NCBI GenBank assembly: GCA_900543475.1
Contig: UQRU01000063.1
Span: 1-11,134 of the forward strand
Source of the DNA: an uncultured Eubacteriales bacterium
GTDB lineage: Bacteria > Bacillota > Clostridia > Christensenellales > CAG-138
Direction: 5' to 3'
Length of the DNA: 11,134 nucleotides
The translations under genes and the position numbers were made by a program. This document shows positions 1 through 10,950 of the stretch, piece by piece. Position 1 is the first letter of the stretch; each line of letters opens with the position of its first letter. Under the pieces are notes generated by a model that was given only the letters and a program-made list of their open reading frames with translations, did not search any database and was not told the origin of the DNA.

Positions 1-198
1 AGCCGCGACGGAATGAGCGAAGCCCCGGTAAAGGAACTTTACCGGGGCCGAGCGGATGGAGTCCGCGGCGACGAGGGTAAAGCCGCTGCCCATGCCCTAC
101 GGGCAGCGGCGGCATAAACCGCCCGCCGCGGGCTGCTATCCCCGGGCAACCTCTCCCGCCAGTGCGCGAATATCGCCGTGCGCGTAGCACCGCGTAGG
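1..198 (-). repeat. Bipartite dispersed repeat, copy downstream of gyrA
   Basis: Two blocks match the far end of the window exactly in inverted orientation: 1-77 with 11058-11134, and 162-198 with 10962-10998. Between them lies a core (78-161) that does not match the other copy (10999-11057). The outer arm contains a perfect 11-bp hairpin with a GAA loop (23-33 with 37-47) and a 5-bp stem at 52-66. The core contains a perfect 10-bp stem (82-91 with 101-110). Read in the direction of gyrA transcription, the element starts 3 bp after the gyrA stop codon. No long T tract follows the hairpins, so simple intrinsic termination is not obvious. I infer a dispersed intergenic element. It may extend beyond the window edge. 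Confidence 0.85.
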
Positions 199-201
199 GT
201 G

Positions 202-2664
<2,463 letters not shown>

Positions 2665-2715
2665 GACGTTCTCCCTTATCTATGGTTACAAAATGGTGAT
2701 CGCTTATGAGTTCCT

Positions 2716-2731
2716 GGGCCGGACCCGGCCC
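2716..2731 (-). other. Short GC hairpin between small ORF and gyrA
   Basis: A perfect 7-bp GGGCCGG/CCGGCCC inverted repeat with a 2-bp centre lies in the 89-bp gap upstream of gyrA. No T tract follows, and I see no convincing promoter in this gap. It could be a weak pause or processing site within the operon mRNA, or chance in GC-rich DNA. Confidence 0.3.
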
Positions 2732-2753
2732 ACCGGCAAAGGGCCTAAACCCC

Positions 2754-2972
2754 TCAGCCGCCGCCGCAGCCCCCGCCCTTTACCAGGCGGGAGACCAGCA
2801 GGACGGCGATGAGCAAAAGCAGGATGCCTGCTTCCCCCTGGGGGCTGGCCTGGGAGGCGGCTTCCGGCTGGGGGGAGGCCGCCGGTTGGGGGGAGGCGGG
2901 GGCTGCCAGGGCGGGCAGGCCGGCGCTCCAAACCAGCAGGAACGCCAGGATGAGGATGACGGTACGCTGCAT
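2754..2972 (-). CDS. Small predicted membrane protein with signal peptide and Gly/Cys-rich tail
   Basis: I do not recognise a family for this 72-residue protein. Residues 1-24 look like a signal peptide or first membrane segment (hydrophobic core VILILAFLLVW, then ALAA). A Pro/Ala/Ser/Gln linker with an ASPQP repeat covers about 25-47, and a second hydrophobic segment (ILLLLIAVLLV) covers about 50-60. The C-terminus is a short basic stretch followed by GGGCGGG. The coding case rests on a GAGGAG ribosome binding site 8 bp before the ATG, a 16-bp gap after the gyrB stop, and the two hydrophobic segments. It sits between gyrB and gyrA, so it is probably co-transcribed and perhaps translationally coupled to gyrB. 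No link to supercoiling is visible. G+C-rich DNA gives long ORFs in other frames here, so homologues in the same place would be the key support. Confidence 0.6.
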   Translation of the reverse strand: MQRTVILILAFLLVWSAGLPALAAPASPQPAASPQPEAASQASPQGEAGILLLLIAVLLVSRLVKGGGCGGG

Positions 2973-2988
2973 CGGGGGCGCTCCTCGC

Positions 2989-4926
<1,938 letters not shown>

Positions 4927-4961
4927 CTATCCTTTCCGTTTCCGCTCCTGACAAGCGGTTC

Positions 4962-6077
4962 CTATTGCAAAAATCCTTCTTCCTCCAGGGCGCCGTCCCG
5001 GCAGCGGAACACCGCCCCGATCTCCAGCCCCGCGCCCCGGAGCCCCTCCAGGGCCGTACAGGTAAGGAAACACTGGCAGCCTGCTACGCTCTCCAGCAAA
5101 AACCGCTGCCTGGAAGGGTCCAGCTCGCTTAATACGTCGTCCAGGAGCAGCACCGGGGTCTCGCCGGTCTCCTCCTGCAAAAGGGCCAGCTCCGACAGCT
5201 TGATGGACAGGGCTGCCGTGCGCTGCTGCCCCTGGGAACCAAAGGCCCGCACGTCCACATCCCCAATGTATACCGCCAGATCGTCCCGATGGGGCCCCAC
5301 GGTGGTGAACCCCCGGCGGATGTCCTCCCGGGCGCTTTGGGTCAGCGCCTGAAGCAACAGCCCTTCCACATCCTGCCCCGGCCCATAGGCCACATTGGGG
5401 GCGTATGCCAGTCCCAATGTTTCCTTGCCCCCGCTCAGCCGGCTATGAAGCCCCTGGGCAATGGCGTACAGCCGTTCCACAAAAGCCTGCCGGGCCTCCA
5501 TGATCTGCGCCCCCAAGGCGCTAAGCTGTACGTCCCAGATCTCCAGCATCTCCGGCTGGACCGTACCAGGCGGCCCCTTCAACAGGGCGTTGCGCTGGCG
5601 CAGGGCGCTATTATACTGTTGCAGGCCGTAGAAATAGGCCGGCCTGCACTGGCTCAGCTCCATATCCATAAACCGGCGCCGTTCCACCGGCCCCCCTTTT
5701 ACCAGGGCCAGATCCTCTGGGGCGAACATCACCACGTTCAGTACCCCCATCAGCTCCCCCAGCCGGCCGGCCGGCTGCCCGTCGATAAGCAGGCGCTTGC
5801 GCTCCCCGGCCCGGAGCTTGACCCCGATCTGCCGGGCGACCCCTTGGTCGGATCGCAGATCCACCCCCACGTATCCCCCCGGCTGCCCTGCCCGGATCAA
5901 TTCCCCATCCCGGCTGGTTCGGTGGGACCGGCCAAAAGCGCATAAAAAAACCGCTTCTATGGCGTTGGTCTTCCCCTGGGCATTGTCTCCCACCAGCACG
6001 TTGATTCCCCTATGGGGCGCAAGGTCCAGGGCTGTATAGTTGCGGTATTGGTTCAGACGCAGCCTGGTGATCTGCAT
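4962..6077 (-). CDS. recF: DNA replication/repair protein RecF
   Basis: RecF is an SMC-like ABC ATPase that, with RecO and RecR, loads RecA at single-strand gaps. The 371 residues match the family length. Visible motifs are Walker A GDNAQGKTN (30-38), the D-loop-side motif GPHRDD (261-266), the ABC signature SQGQQRT (281-287) and Walker B VLLLDDVLSELD (309-320). The N-terminal MQITRLRLNQYRNY is typical, so the ATG at 6077 is well supported. An AAGGGGA ribosome binding site lies about 9 bp upstream. It is the first gene of the recF-gyrB-small ORF-gyrA operon. In most Bacillota dnaA-dnaN and a small S4-domain gene precede recF. Here a 565-bp spacer and a divergent alpha-glucosidase gene occupy that side, so the operon has been separated from the replication-initiation genes. 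Confidence 0.97.
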   Translation of the reverse strand: MQITRLRLNQYRNYTALDLAPHRGINVLVGDNAQGKTNAIEAVFLCAFGRSHRTSRDGELIRAGQPGGYVGVDLRSDQGVARQIGVKLRAGERKRLLIDGQPAGRLGELMGVLNVVMFAPEDLALVKGGPVERRRFMDMELSQCRPAYFYGLQQYNSALRQRNALLKGPPGTVQPEMLEIWDVQLSALGAQIMEARQAFVERLYAIAQGLHSRLSGGKETLGLAYAPNVAYGPGQDVEGLLLQALTQSAREDIRRGFTTVGPHRDDLAVYIGDVDVRAFGSQGQQRTAALSIKLSELALLQEETGETPVLLLDDVLSELDPSRQRFLLESVAGCQCFLTCTALEGLRGAGLEIGAVFRCRDGALEEEGFLQ

Positions 6078-6152
6078 AATGCCCGTTCCCCTTTTTTGCC
6101 AGGCCTTTAACCTGCCATTGTGCTGATGGCTTTCCGAAATGCCACCTATGTT

Positions 6153-6181
6153 AGAATACCATAAAATCGGCTTTTTTTCAA
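6153..6181 (-). promoter_or_regulatory. Sigma-A-type promoter for recF-gyrB-gyrA
   Basis: On the minus strand there is TTGAAA (6176-6181), a 17-bp spacer, and TATTCT (6153-6158). A run of A residues follows the -35, and AT-rich DNA lies upstream (about 6182-6205). The predicted start near 6146 gives a leader of about 70 nt before the recF ATG. It is the only good promoter match seen ahead of the operon. Confidence 0.65.
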
Positions 6182-6250
6182 GCGTAAATTATAAATAAGA
6201 AGAAAGCCCGCTCTATTCCAGGCGGCCCTGGGCCGTGGCTCCCCCCTGAT

Positions 6251-6266
6251 CCGGCAAATTTGCCGG
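6251..6266. promoter_or_regulatory. 16-bp perfect palindrome, candidate operator
   Basis: CCGGCAAATTTGCCGG is perfectly self-complementary and lies between the divergent recF and GH13 promoters, about 70 bp upstream of the recF -35. Its AT centre inside a GC shell resembles binding sites of dimeric repressors. No regulator gene is present in the window, so the role is inferred from symmetry and position only. Confidence 0.35.
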
Positions 6267-6384
6267 CCCTTCGCCCTTTTTTGCGGCGGCATGCCCCCAG
6301 CCTTCCGGGGGGCGGCGGCAGGGCGCTCCGCGCCCAGAATGCCCCAGGCCCCCGGCCAGGGGGCATAGGTTTTGCGGGGCCGGC

Positions 6385-6497
<113 letters not shown>

Positions 6498-6553
6498 GCC
6501 ACTGGAGGTTGCGCCGGCCTAGGGTGCATAGGCGTTCTGGAAACACGATCCGC

Positions 6554-6583
6554 TTGAAAAAAACCAGGCAAATGCAGGATAAG
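6554..6583 (+). promoter_or_regulatory. Candidate promoter for the GH13 operon
   Basis: TTGAAA (6554-6559) is followed after 18 bp by GATAAG (6578-6583), a 4-of-6 match to the -10 consensus. The predicted start near 6590 leaves a leader of about 35 nt before the strong ribosome binding site. The -35 and its A-run (CTTGAAAAAAA) are the same as in the opposing recF promoter. Confidence 0.4.
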
Positions 6584-6612
6584 ATTGTGACAATGTTGAA
6601 AAATCGGTTGTA

Positions 6613-6621
6613 GGGGGGAGG
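6613..6621 (+). promoter_or_regulatory. Strong ribosome binding site at odds with the GH13 start
   Basis: GGGGGGAGG lies 4 bp before an ATG at 6626 that opens a 72-codon frame (6626-6844). That frame overlaps the GH13 gene out of phase. The GH13 ATG at 6643 is 21 bp from this site, and an in-frame TGA at 6637-6639 blocks any earlier in-frame start. Either translation is coupled through the short frame, or a small sequence error lies between 6626 and 6643. Confidence 0.5.
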
Positions 6622-6642
6622 TTTTATGCTAAAATATGAAAT

Positions 6643-8556
6643 ATGGAAGCAAGCTATGTTTATCATGATTCAAGACGGATGCGGTATCGAACCCCCTTTG
6701 GCGCGGTCAAGGCAGGGGAAGCTGTGCATATCCTTGCGGATAAGCAGGGGGAAGGCAAGCTATATCTGCGGCTGTGGGTCAACGGAGGGGAACGGCTATT
6801 GGAAGGGGAAGATGCTGGAGGCAGCATTGCCTTTCAATTTGTAGCGGAGGATACCGGGCTGATCTGGTATTATTTCATCCTGGAACAGGATGGCCGCCGC
6901 CGTTACTATGGGGTAGAGCAAGGCAATGGCGGGACGGGCCGTTTTTATGATAGCCCGCCAGGCTCCTGGCAGATCACCGTATACGATCCCGCCTATACCA
7001 CTCCAGCTTGGTTCCGGGAGGGGATCGCCTATCAGATCTTTCCGGACCGGTTTTACCGGAGCGGCCAGGTGCAGGGGGTGGAGGCCCATGAAAAGCTGGG
7101 CCACCGAGTGATCCTCCACGATAGCTGGGAGGAGCAGCCCATGTATCGGCCGCCGGAAGGCATGGCCCATTATGACCCCTGCGATTTTTTCGGCGGCAAC
7201 TTGAACGGCATCCGGGAAAAGCTGCCCTATCTTGCTTCCCTGGGGGTCAGCTGCATTTATTTAAACCCGGTTTTCCTATCCCCCTCCAATCATCGCTACA
7301 ACACGGCGGACTATCAGCGGGTGGACCCCATGCTGGGCACGGAGGCGGATCTTGCGGAGCTGGCCCGGGCGGCAAAGACCTATGGCATCCGGCTGATGCT
7401 GGACGGGGTCTTTTCCCACACGGGGGATGACAGCGTATATTTTGACGCCAAAGGCACCTTTGGTGGCGGGGCCTGCTCGGACCCCAATTCCCCTTATCGG
7501 GCCTGGTATACCTTTACCCATTATCCGGACGCTTACCACTGCTGGTGGGGCTTCCGTTCCCTGCCCGAGGTGCAGGAGATGGAACCCAGCTATATGGCCT
7601 TTGTGGGGAAGGTGCTGGCCCAATACGCCCAGCTGGGGATCACCAGCTGGCGGCTGGATGTGGCGGATGAATTGCCCGACCCCTTTATCGCCTTTTTGCG
7701 GCAGCAGCTTAAAGCCTTGGACCCCCAAGGGGTGCTGCTGGGAGAGGTATGGGACGACGCCTCCAATAAGGAAGGCTTTGGCCAGCGGCGGCAATATGTG
7801 GATGGCAAGGAATTGGATAGCGCCATGGGGTATCCCTTTAAAAACGCGGTGCTGGATTTCCTATTGGGCCGCATTACGGCGGACGCATTGCAGCAGCTGT
7901 TGCTGGGGCTGATGGAAAATTATCCCCGGCCCTTCTTAGAAGCCCAGTTGAACATTTTGGGGAGCCATGATACCATCCGGGCCCTTACCGTATTGAGCGG
8001 GGCGCCAGGACGGGACGATCTGTCCCGGGAGGAACAGGCGGTGTGGGCGCCGGAGCCCAAGGCCCTGGCCCTGGGAAAAGCCAAACTTCGCTTGGCGGTG
8101 CTGCTGCAATTTGGCATGCCAGGGGTACCCTGTATCTATTACGGGGACGAAGCCGGTATGACCGGTATGGCGGACCCCTTTAGCCGGGGAACCTATCCTT
8201 GGGGGCAGGCGGATGAAGAACAGCTGGCCTTCTATCGGGACGTGGCCGCTGCCCGCAAGGGCTCAGCCGCCTTGTTCCGGGGAGGGTGCGGCATGGCGGC
8301 GCTTTCGCCGGACGTATTCGCCCTGTTGCGGTGCGAAGGCCAAAGCGGCGCCCTTGTCCTGGTCAACCGGGCTGACCAAGCCTATTATGCGGTGTTGGGT
8401 ATGGACCGGTTCCAGGAAGGCCCCGATTGCCACCGGTTGTGGATCCAAGGCCGTTACCGGGATGCGGTGACCGGCCAGGAGTTTGTAGCCGAAAACGGCG
8501 GGCTTTGTGTACAGCTTGAACCCTATCAGGGCATGATGCTGATCCGGGTAGATTGA
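6643..8556 (+). CDS. GH13 alpha-glucan hydrolase, neopullulanase/cyclomaltodextrinase-like
   Basis: This 637-residue enzyme belongs to the alpha-amylase clan and probably hydrolyses short alpha-glucans, cyclodextrins or pullulan inside the cell, since there is no signal peptide. An N-terminal beta domain covers about 1-115. The TIM barrel starts at IAYQIFPDRFYRSG (128-141). The four GH13 regions are present: DGVFSHT (254-260), SWRLDVADE (335-343) with nucleophile Asp339, GEVWDD (367-372) with acid/base Glu368, and GSHDT (440-444) with Asp443. The signature YHCWWGFRSLPEVQ (298-311) is typical of the neopullulanase-like group. Region I has Ser where many amylases have Asn, as in clostridial relatives, so activity is likely retained. 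The start at 6643 gives an N-terminus resembling relatives (YVYHDSRRMRYRTPFGAV), but the best ribosome binding site points to 6626 in another frame. Exact substrate specificity cannot be read from the sequence. Confidence 0.93.
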   Translation: MEASYVYHDSRRMRYRTPFGAVKAGEAVHILADKQGEGKLYLRLWVNGGERLLEGEDAGGSIAFQFVAEDTGLIWYYFILEQDGRRRYYGVEQGNGGTGRFYDSPPGSWQITVYDPAYTTPAWFREGIAYQIFPDRFYRSGQVQGVEAHEKLGHRVILHDSWEEQPMYRPPEGMAHYDPCDFFGGNLNGIREKLPYLASLGVSCIYLNPVFLSPSNHRYNTADYQRVDPMLGTEADLAELARAAKTYGIRLMLDGVFSHTGDDSVYFDAKGTFGGGACSDPNSPYRAWYTFTHYPDAYHCWWGFRSLPEVQEMEPSYMAFVGKVLAQYAQLGITSWRLDVADELPDPFIAFLRQQLKALDPQGVLLGEVWDDASNKEGFGQRRQYVDGKELDSAMGYPFKNAVLDFLLGRITADALQQLLLGLMENYPRPFLEAQLNILGSHDTIRALTVLSGAPGRDDLSREEQAVWAPEPKALALGKAKLRLAVLLQFGMPGVPCIYYGDEAGMTGMADPFSRGTYPWGQADEEQLAFYRDVAAARKGSAALFRGGCGMAALSPDVFALLRCEGQSGALVLVNRADQAYYAVLGMDRFQEGPDCHRLWIQGRYRDAVTGQEFVAENGGLCVQLEPYQGMMLIRVD

Positions 8557-8566
8557 CGAGGTAAGA

Positions 8567-8995
8567 ATGGGATTTCTAAATGGTTTTTTTCAAGGCCGCT
8601 ATGGCCCGGATAAAATGACCCTCGCCCTGTTTTGGGCGGGTATTGGCTGCAGCATATTAGGCTGGGCTTTGGCAGGGGTGCCGTATGTATATTCCGTCTT
8701 GCGCATCCTGGCCCTGGCGTGTTATGTTTATGGGGTGTTCCGTATGCTGTCCCGGAACTTTCCAGCCCGGCAACGGGAATTGGCCGCCTATTTCCGCATG
8801 GAAAGCAAGATAAAGGCATTTTGGCATAAGCTGCGCTACGGTAGCCGAAATGTGGTGAACCTGAATGCGGAACGCAAAAAATATAAATACTTAATCTGTC
8901 CCCAGTGCCGGCAAAAGCTGCGGGTGCCCAAAGGCAAAGGGAACCTACGGGTCACCTGCGCCAAGTGCGGCTGCAAATTCAACGCCAAAAGCTGA
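8567..8995 (+). CDS. Small membrane protein with C-terminal zinc ribbon
   Basis: The 142-residue product has two hydrophobic segments at about 18-37 and 40-59, a basic linker (about 60-108), and a C-terminal zinc ribbon. The ribbon has cysteine pairs CPQC (111-114) and CAKC (131-134); an extra Cys136 follows. This looks like a membrane-anchored protein with a cytoplasmic metal-binding finger, a type common in Clostridia but without an assigned role. The ATG lies 10 bp after the GH13 stop, with GAGGT just upstream, so the two genes are almost certainly co-transcribed. That pairing does not by itself show a role in glucan use. I recognise no specific family name. Confidence 0.85.
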   Translation: MGFLNGFFQGRYGPDKMTLALFWAGIGCSILGWALAGVPYVYSVLRILALACYVYGVFRMLSRNFPARQRELAAYFRMESKIKAFWHKLRYGSRNVVNLNAERKKYKYLICPQCRQKLRVPKGKGNLRVTCAKCGCKFNAKS

Positions 8996-9003
8996 GCCAC
9001 CCC

Positions 9004-9020
9004 CCAGGGCCGCGCCCTGG
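9004..9020 (+). other. GC hairpin after the zinc-ribbon gene
   Basis: CCAGGGC and GCCCTGG pair perfectly around a CGC loop, starting 8 bp after the stop of the zinc-ribbon gene. No T tract follows, so it may be a weak terminator or an mRNA 3' stabiliser before the next gene. Confidence 0.4.
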
Positions 9021-9055
9021 ACCATCATACATCACACAAAGGAGACGTTTTGATC

Positions 9056-9259
9056 ATGACCATCGATAAATCCATGAACATTGTTGAGATCCTGCGGATA
9101 AACGAAGGCATCGCCGATATCCTCATGGCCAGCGGTATGCATTGCCTGGGCTGCATCATGGCCCATGGGGAGACCCTGGAGCAGGCTTGCGCCGTCCACG
9201 GCATCGACCCCGACGCCCTCACCCAGCAGATCAATGACTTCTTGGCCCAGGAAGCCTAA
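9056..9259 (+). CDS. DUF1858 family protein, putative redox disulfide domain
   Basis: The 67-residue product matches the short DUF1858 domain, described as a redox disulfide domain associated with hybrid-cluster proteins and found stand-alone in many anaerobes. The hallmark is GMHCLGC, whose two cysteines form a CxxC motif at about 30-33. The family opening MTIDKSMNIVEIL and the helical tail LTQQINDFLAQ are also present. I chose the ATG at 9056 because it aligns with the family N-terminus; a TTG at 9050 would add two residues and lies closer to the AAAGGAG site (9038-9044). The gene follows the zinc-ribbon gene by 60 bp, and a strong hairpin stands 31 bp after its stop. The protein is cytosolic. 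Its partner and substrate are unknown, and the neighbours give no clue. Confidence 0.88.
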   Translation: MTIDKSMNIVEILRINEGIADILMASGMHCLGCIMAHGETLEQACAVHGIDPDALTQQINDFLAQEA

Positions 9260-9290
9260 GCCCTGCCCCCTTCGCTAAGGCTTTGTAGCC

Positions 9291-9320
9291 AAAGGAGGAC
9301 CCCCTTTCGGGTCCTCCTTT
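9291..9320 (+). terminator. Strong hairpin terminator after the DUF1858 gene
   Basis: A perfect 12-bp stem (9291-9302 with 9309-9320) has a 6-nt CCTTTC loop. Because the stem starts with AAA and ends with TTT it can work in both directions. It is nearly identical to the hairpin at 9520-9549 and forms the left tip of the MITE-like element. Confidence 0.7.
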
Positions 9321-9519
9321 CTGGCTGTCGAAAAAGTGGCTTGCGCCACTTTTTCGAGGTTTTCATAGTTCCCTTGCGCCTACGGCGCGGCCAGGGAGCT
9401 ATGCAGGGAAACCCTTGCTACGCAAGGCTTTTTGCGGATTTGACGCGCATGTCGCCAAATCCGATTATAGCCTCTGGGGGCTGCGGCCCCCGAACCCCCG
9501 GGGGTTTTTCGACAGGCTG

Positions 9520-9549
9520 AAAGGAGGATCCCCTTCCGGATCCTCCTTT
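9520..9549 (+). terminator. Second 30-bp hairpin, near copy of the first
   Basis: A perfect 12-bp stem (9520-9531 with 9538-9549) has a CCTTCC loop and is followed by a T-rich stretch (9553-9558). As a direct repeat it matches 9291-9320 at 27 of 30 positions. Two of the three changes are a compensatory C-G to T-A swap within the stem. It would insulate the sortase promoter downstream. Confidence 0.65.
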
Positions 9550-9711
9550 GCCTTTTTTCGCCCATAAATCGGCGCTTGCGCCGGGCGGCTTGTTGGCTTT
9601 TGTTTTTGCGCTTTTTCCTGCCGGGCCTTATGAATCAGCCGCCCATGGGGCGTTTCCTGGGCCGGCTCTGGTCTTTTTTTTGATGGAATGGGATTTCTTT
9701 GCAGGTTTCCC
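9550..9711. other. Spacer upstream of the sortase promoter
   Basis: I see no gene. A GGCGC/GCGCC hairpin lies at 9571-9582 and an 8-T run at 9674-9681. An open frame across 9548-9739 starts with TTG, has no ribosome binding site, and runs into the promoter, so it is not called. Confidence 0.5.
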
Positions 9712-9731
9712 TTTTGCCCAACAGGGAGATG

Positions 9732-9740
9732 TGTTATAAT
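9732..9740 (+). promoter_or_regulatory. Extended -10 promoter for the sortase gene
   Basis: TGTTATAAT combines a consensus TATAAT (9735-9740) with the TGn extension. The -35 region is weak (TTGCCC at 9714-9719 with a short 15-bp spacer), as is usual for extended -10 promoters. The start predicted near 9747 leaves about 36 nt before the ATG at 9783, which rules out the upstream in-frame start at 9699. Confidence 0.7.
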
Positions 9741-9782
9741 TGTTCCGCCATCAAATCTTATGCGAAAGGAATTTCCGAATCT

Positions 9783-10949
9783 ATGAAAAAAGGAATGCGC
9801 GTAGCGGCGTTGGTCCTGGTATGCATCCTGCTGCTGAGCATGGGCGCGCCTGCCCTGGCGGCGGAGTATTCCAGGTATTCCCAGGCAAAAACCGCCGTCA
9901 GCAACGACAGCACCATCATTATGCGGGTCAATCCCGACAGCGCCACCCAGGCGGATAACGTGGTAAAAACCTTCTCCCGGGTGGAAGGCAAAACCTTTGA
10001 ACTGCTGGGGGAAACCGGCGATTGGTATTACGCCCGCTATGAAGGCAGCGAGGGCTTTGTCCGCAAAAAGGACTTCGACCTGCAAACCGCCTCCGCCAGC
10101 ACTGCCTCCACCACCACCCCCCAATATTCCAAGTTCAGCGCCGCCAAGTCCGGCGCCGCCACGGACAGCGCCATCTGGATGCGGGCTTCCGCCTCCAAGG
10201 ACGCAGAGGTGACCAAGAAGTTCTCCGGGGTCCGGGGCGAAACCTTTACCCTGCTGGGGGAGAGCGGCGATTGGTACTACGCCCAGTATGAAGGGGCCGA
10301 GGGCTTTGTCCGCAAGCAGGACTTTACGCTGCCCGGCCAGACCGCGCCGGCTGCCAACCTGTCCCAGCCCAGCGGGGATAAATGGGGCAGCATCAAGGTA
10401 TCCGGTACCAAGATCAACCATACCATCTACTGCAACGCCATTTCCGGCAACGACTACAAATACAACAAATCCTACTACAACATCTTCTCCATGACCAACT
10501 ACAGCAGCCAGGTCACGGTGTTGATGGGCCACAACATGCGCAAAAGCGCCGGCTCCTCCAAGGGCATGTTCCACGACCTGCACCATGTGCAAAACGCTTT
10601 CCTGGGCCGCAAGACCTGCGAAAGCTGCGGCCGCAGCTGCTCCGGCGCCAAAACCGACGTGTTCAACATGAATTACCAGGGCTATTCCAAATGGAAGCTC
10701 CTGTGCTTCTACGAGACCCCTGCTTCCGGCAGCTATAACGTGCTGGTGAATACCGCCACCAATACCGGCAGCCCCTCCAGCTGGATCTCCACCCAGTACG
10801 CCAATGCCCGCAACAGCAACTACAAAGGCATGGTCCTGGATTCCAGCGGCACCGGCAGCGACCGGCTGATGGTCCTTATTACCTGCGGCGATACCTACGG
10901 CTCTACCTCTACCTCCCGCTTGTACATGGTCCTTAAAGCCATTTCCTAG
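9783..10949 (+). CDS. Secreted two-SH3 class B-like sortase with cysteine cluster
   Basis: The 388-residue protein has a signal peptide (1-27, MKKGMRVAALVLVC then ALAA), two bacterial SH3-like repeats (about 30-101 and 115-183, each with LLGExGDWYYAxYEGxEGFVRK), a linker, and a C-terminal sortase fold from about 199. Sortases cleave sorting signals by a cysteine transpeptidase reaction. All three catalytic residues are visible: His250 in LMGHNM, Cys368 in LITCGD, and Arg379 in SRLYMVL. GMFHDLHHVQN (261-271) resembles the class B motif. An atypical stretch (about 274-292) carries Cys279, Cys282 and Cys286. No C-terminal membrane anchor is seen, so SH3 binding to the wall may hold it. The start is set by the extended -10 promoter just upstream and AAGGA at 9766-9770, 12 bp from the ATG. 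No LPXTG-type substrate gene lies in the window. Confidence 0.88.
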   Translation: MKKGMRVAALVLVCILLLSMGAPALAAEYSRYSQAKTAVSNDSTIIMRVNPDSATQADNVVKTFSRVEGKTFELLGETGDWYYARYEGSEGFVRKKDFDLQTASASTASTTTPQYSKFSAAKSGAATDSAIWMRASASKDAEVTKKFSGVRGETFTLLGESGDWYYAQYEGAEGFVRKQDFTLPGQTAPAANLSQPSGDKWGSIKVSGTKINHTIYCNAISGNDYKYNKSYYNIFSMTNYSSQVTVLMGHNMRKSAGSSKGMFHDLHHVQNAFLGRKTCESCGRSCSGAKTDVFNMNYQGYSKWKLLCFYETPASGSYNVLVNTATNTGSPSSWISTQYANARNSNYKGMVLDSSGTGSDRLMVLITCGDTYGSTSTSRLYMVLKAIS

Positions 10950-10950
10950 G

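Larger units (their letters stand above)
9291..9549. mobile_element. MITE-like non-coding element with hairpin tips
   Basis: Perfect 11-bp inverted ends, CTGTCGAAAAA (9325-9335) and TTTTTCGACAG (9505-9515), enclose a 169-bp core. They extend outward into hairpins at 9291-9320 and 9520-9549, making 45-nt arms that match at 35 of 45 positions; most differences fall in the hairpin loops. The core is a chain of hairpins: 9329-9356 (perfect 12-bp stem), 9364-9403, 9413-9427, about 9436-9462, 9476-9491 and the palindrome 9493-9506. No credible coding frame is seen. It lies between two same-direction genes. I infer a non-autonomous dispersed element; the transposase family is unknown. Confidence 0.7.

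Noticed and set aside
9329..9462. CRISPR array or tRNA in the hairpin chain
   Set aside because: The hairpins differ in sequence and are not regularly spaced repeats, and no cloverleaf with tRNA landmarks was found.
9699..9782. Upstream in-frame start for the sortase gene
   Set aside because: It lies upstream of the extended -10 promoter and would place 28 non-signal-like residues before the signal peptide.
9465..10592. Long open frame on the minus strand across the sortase gene (375 codons)
   Set aside because: It overlaps the clear sortase gene and the MITE-like element and shows no recognisable domain; it is a shadow frame.
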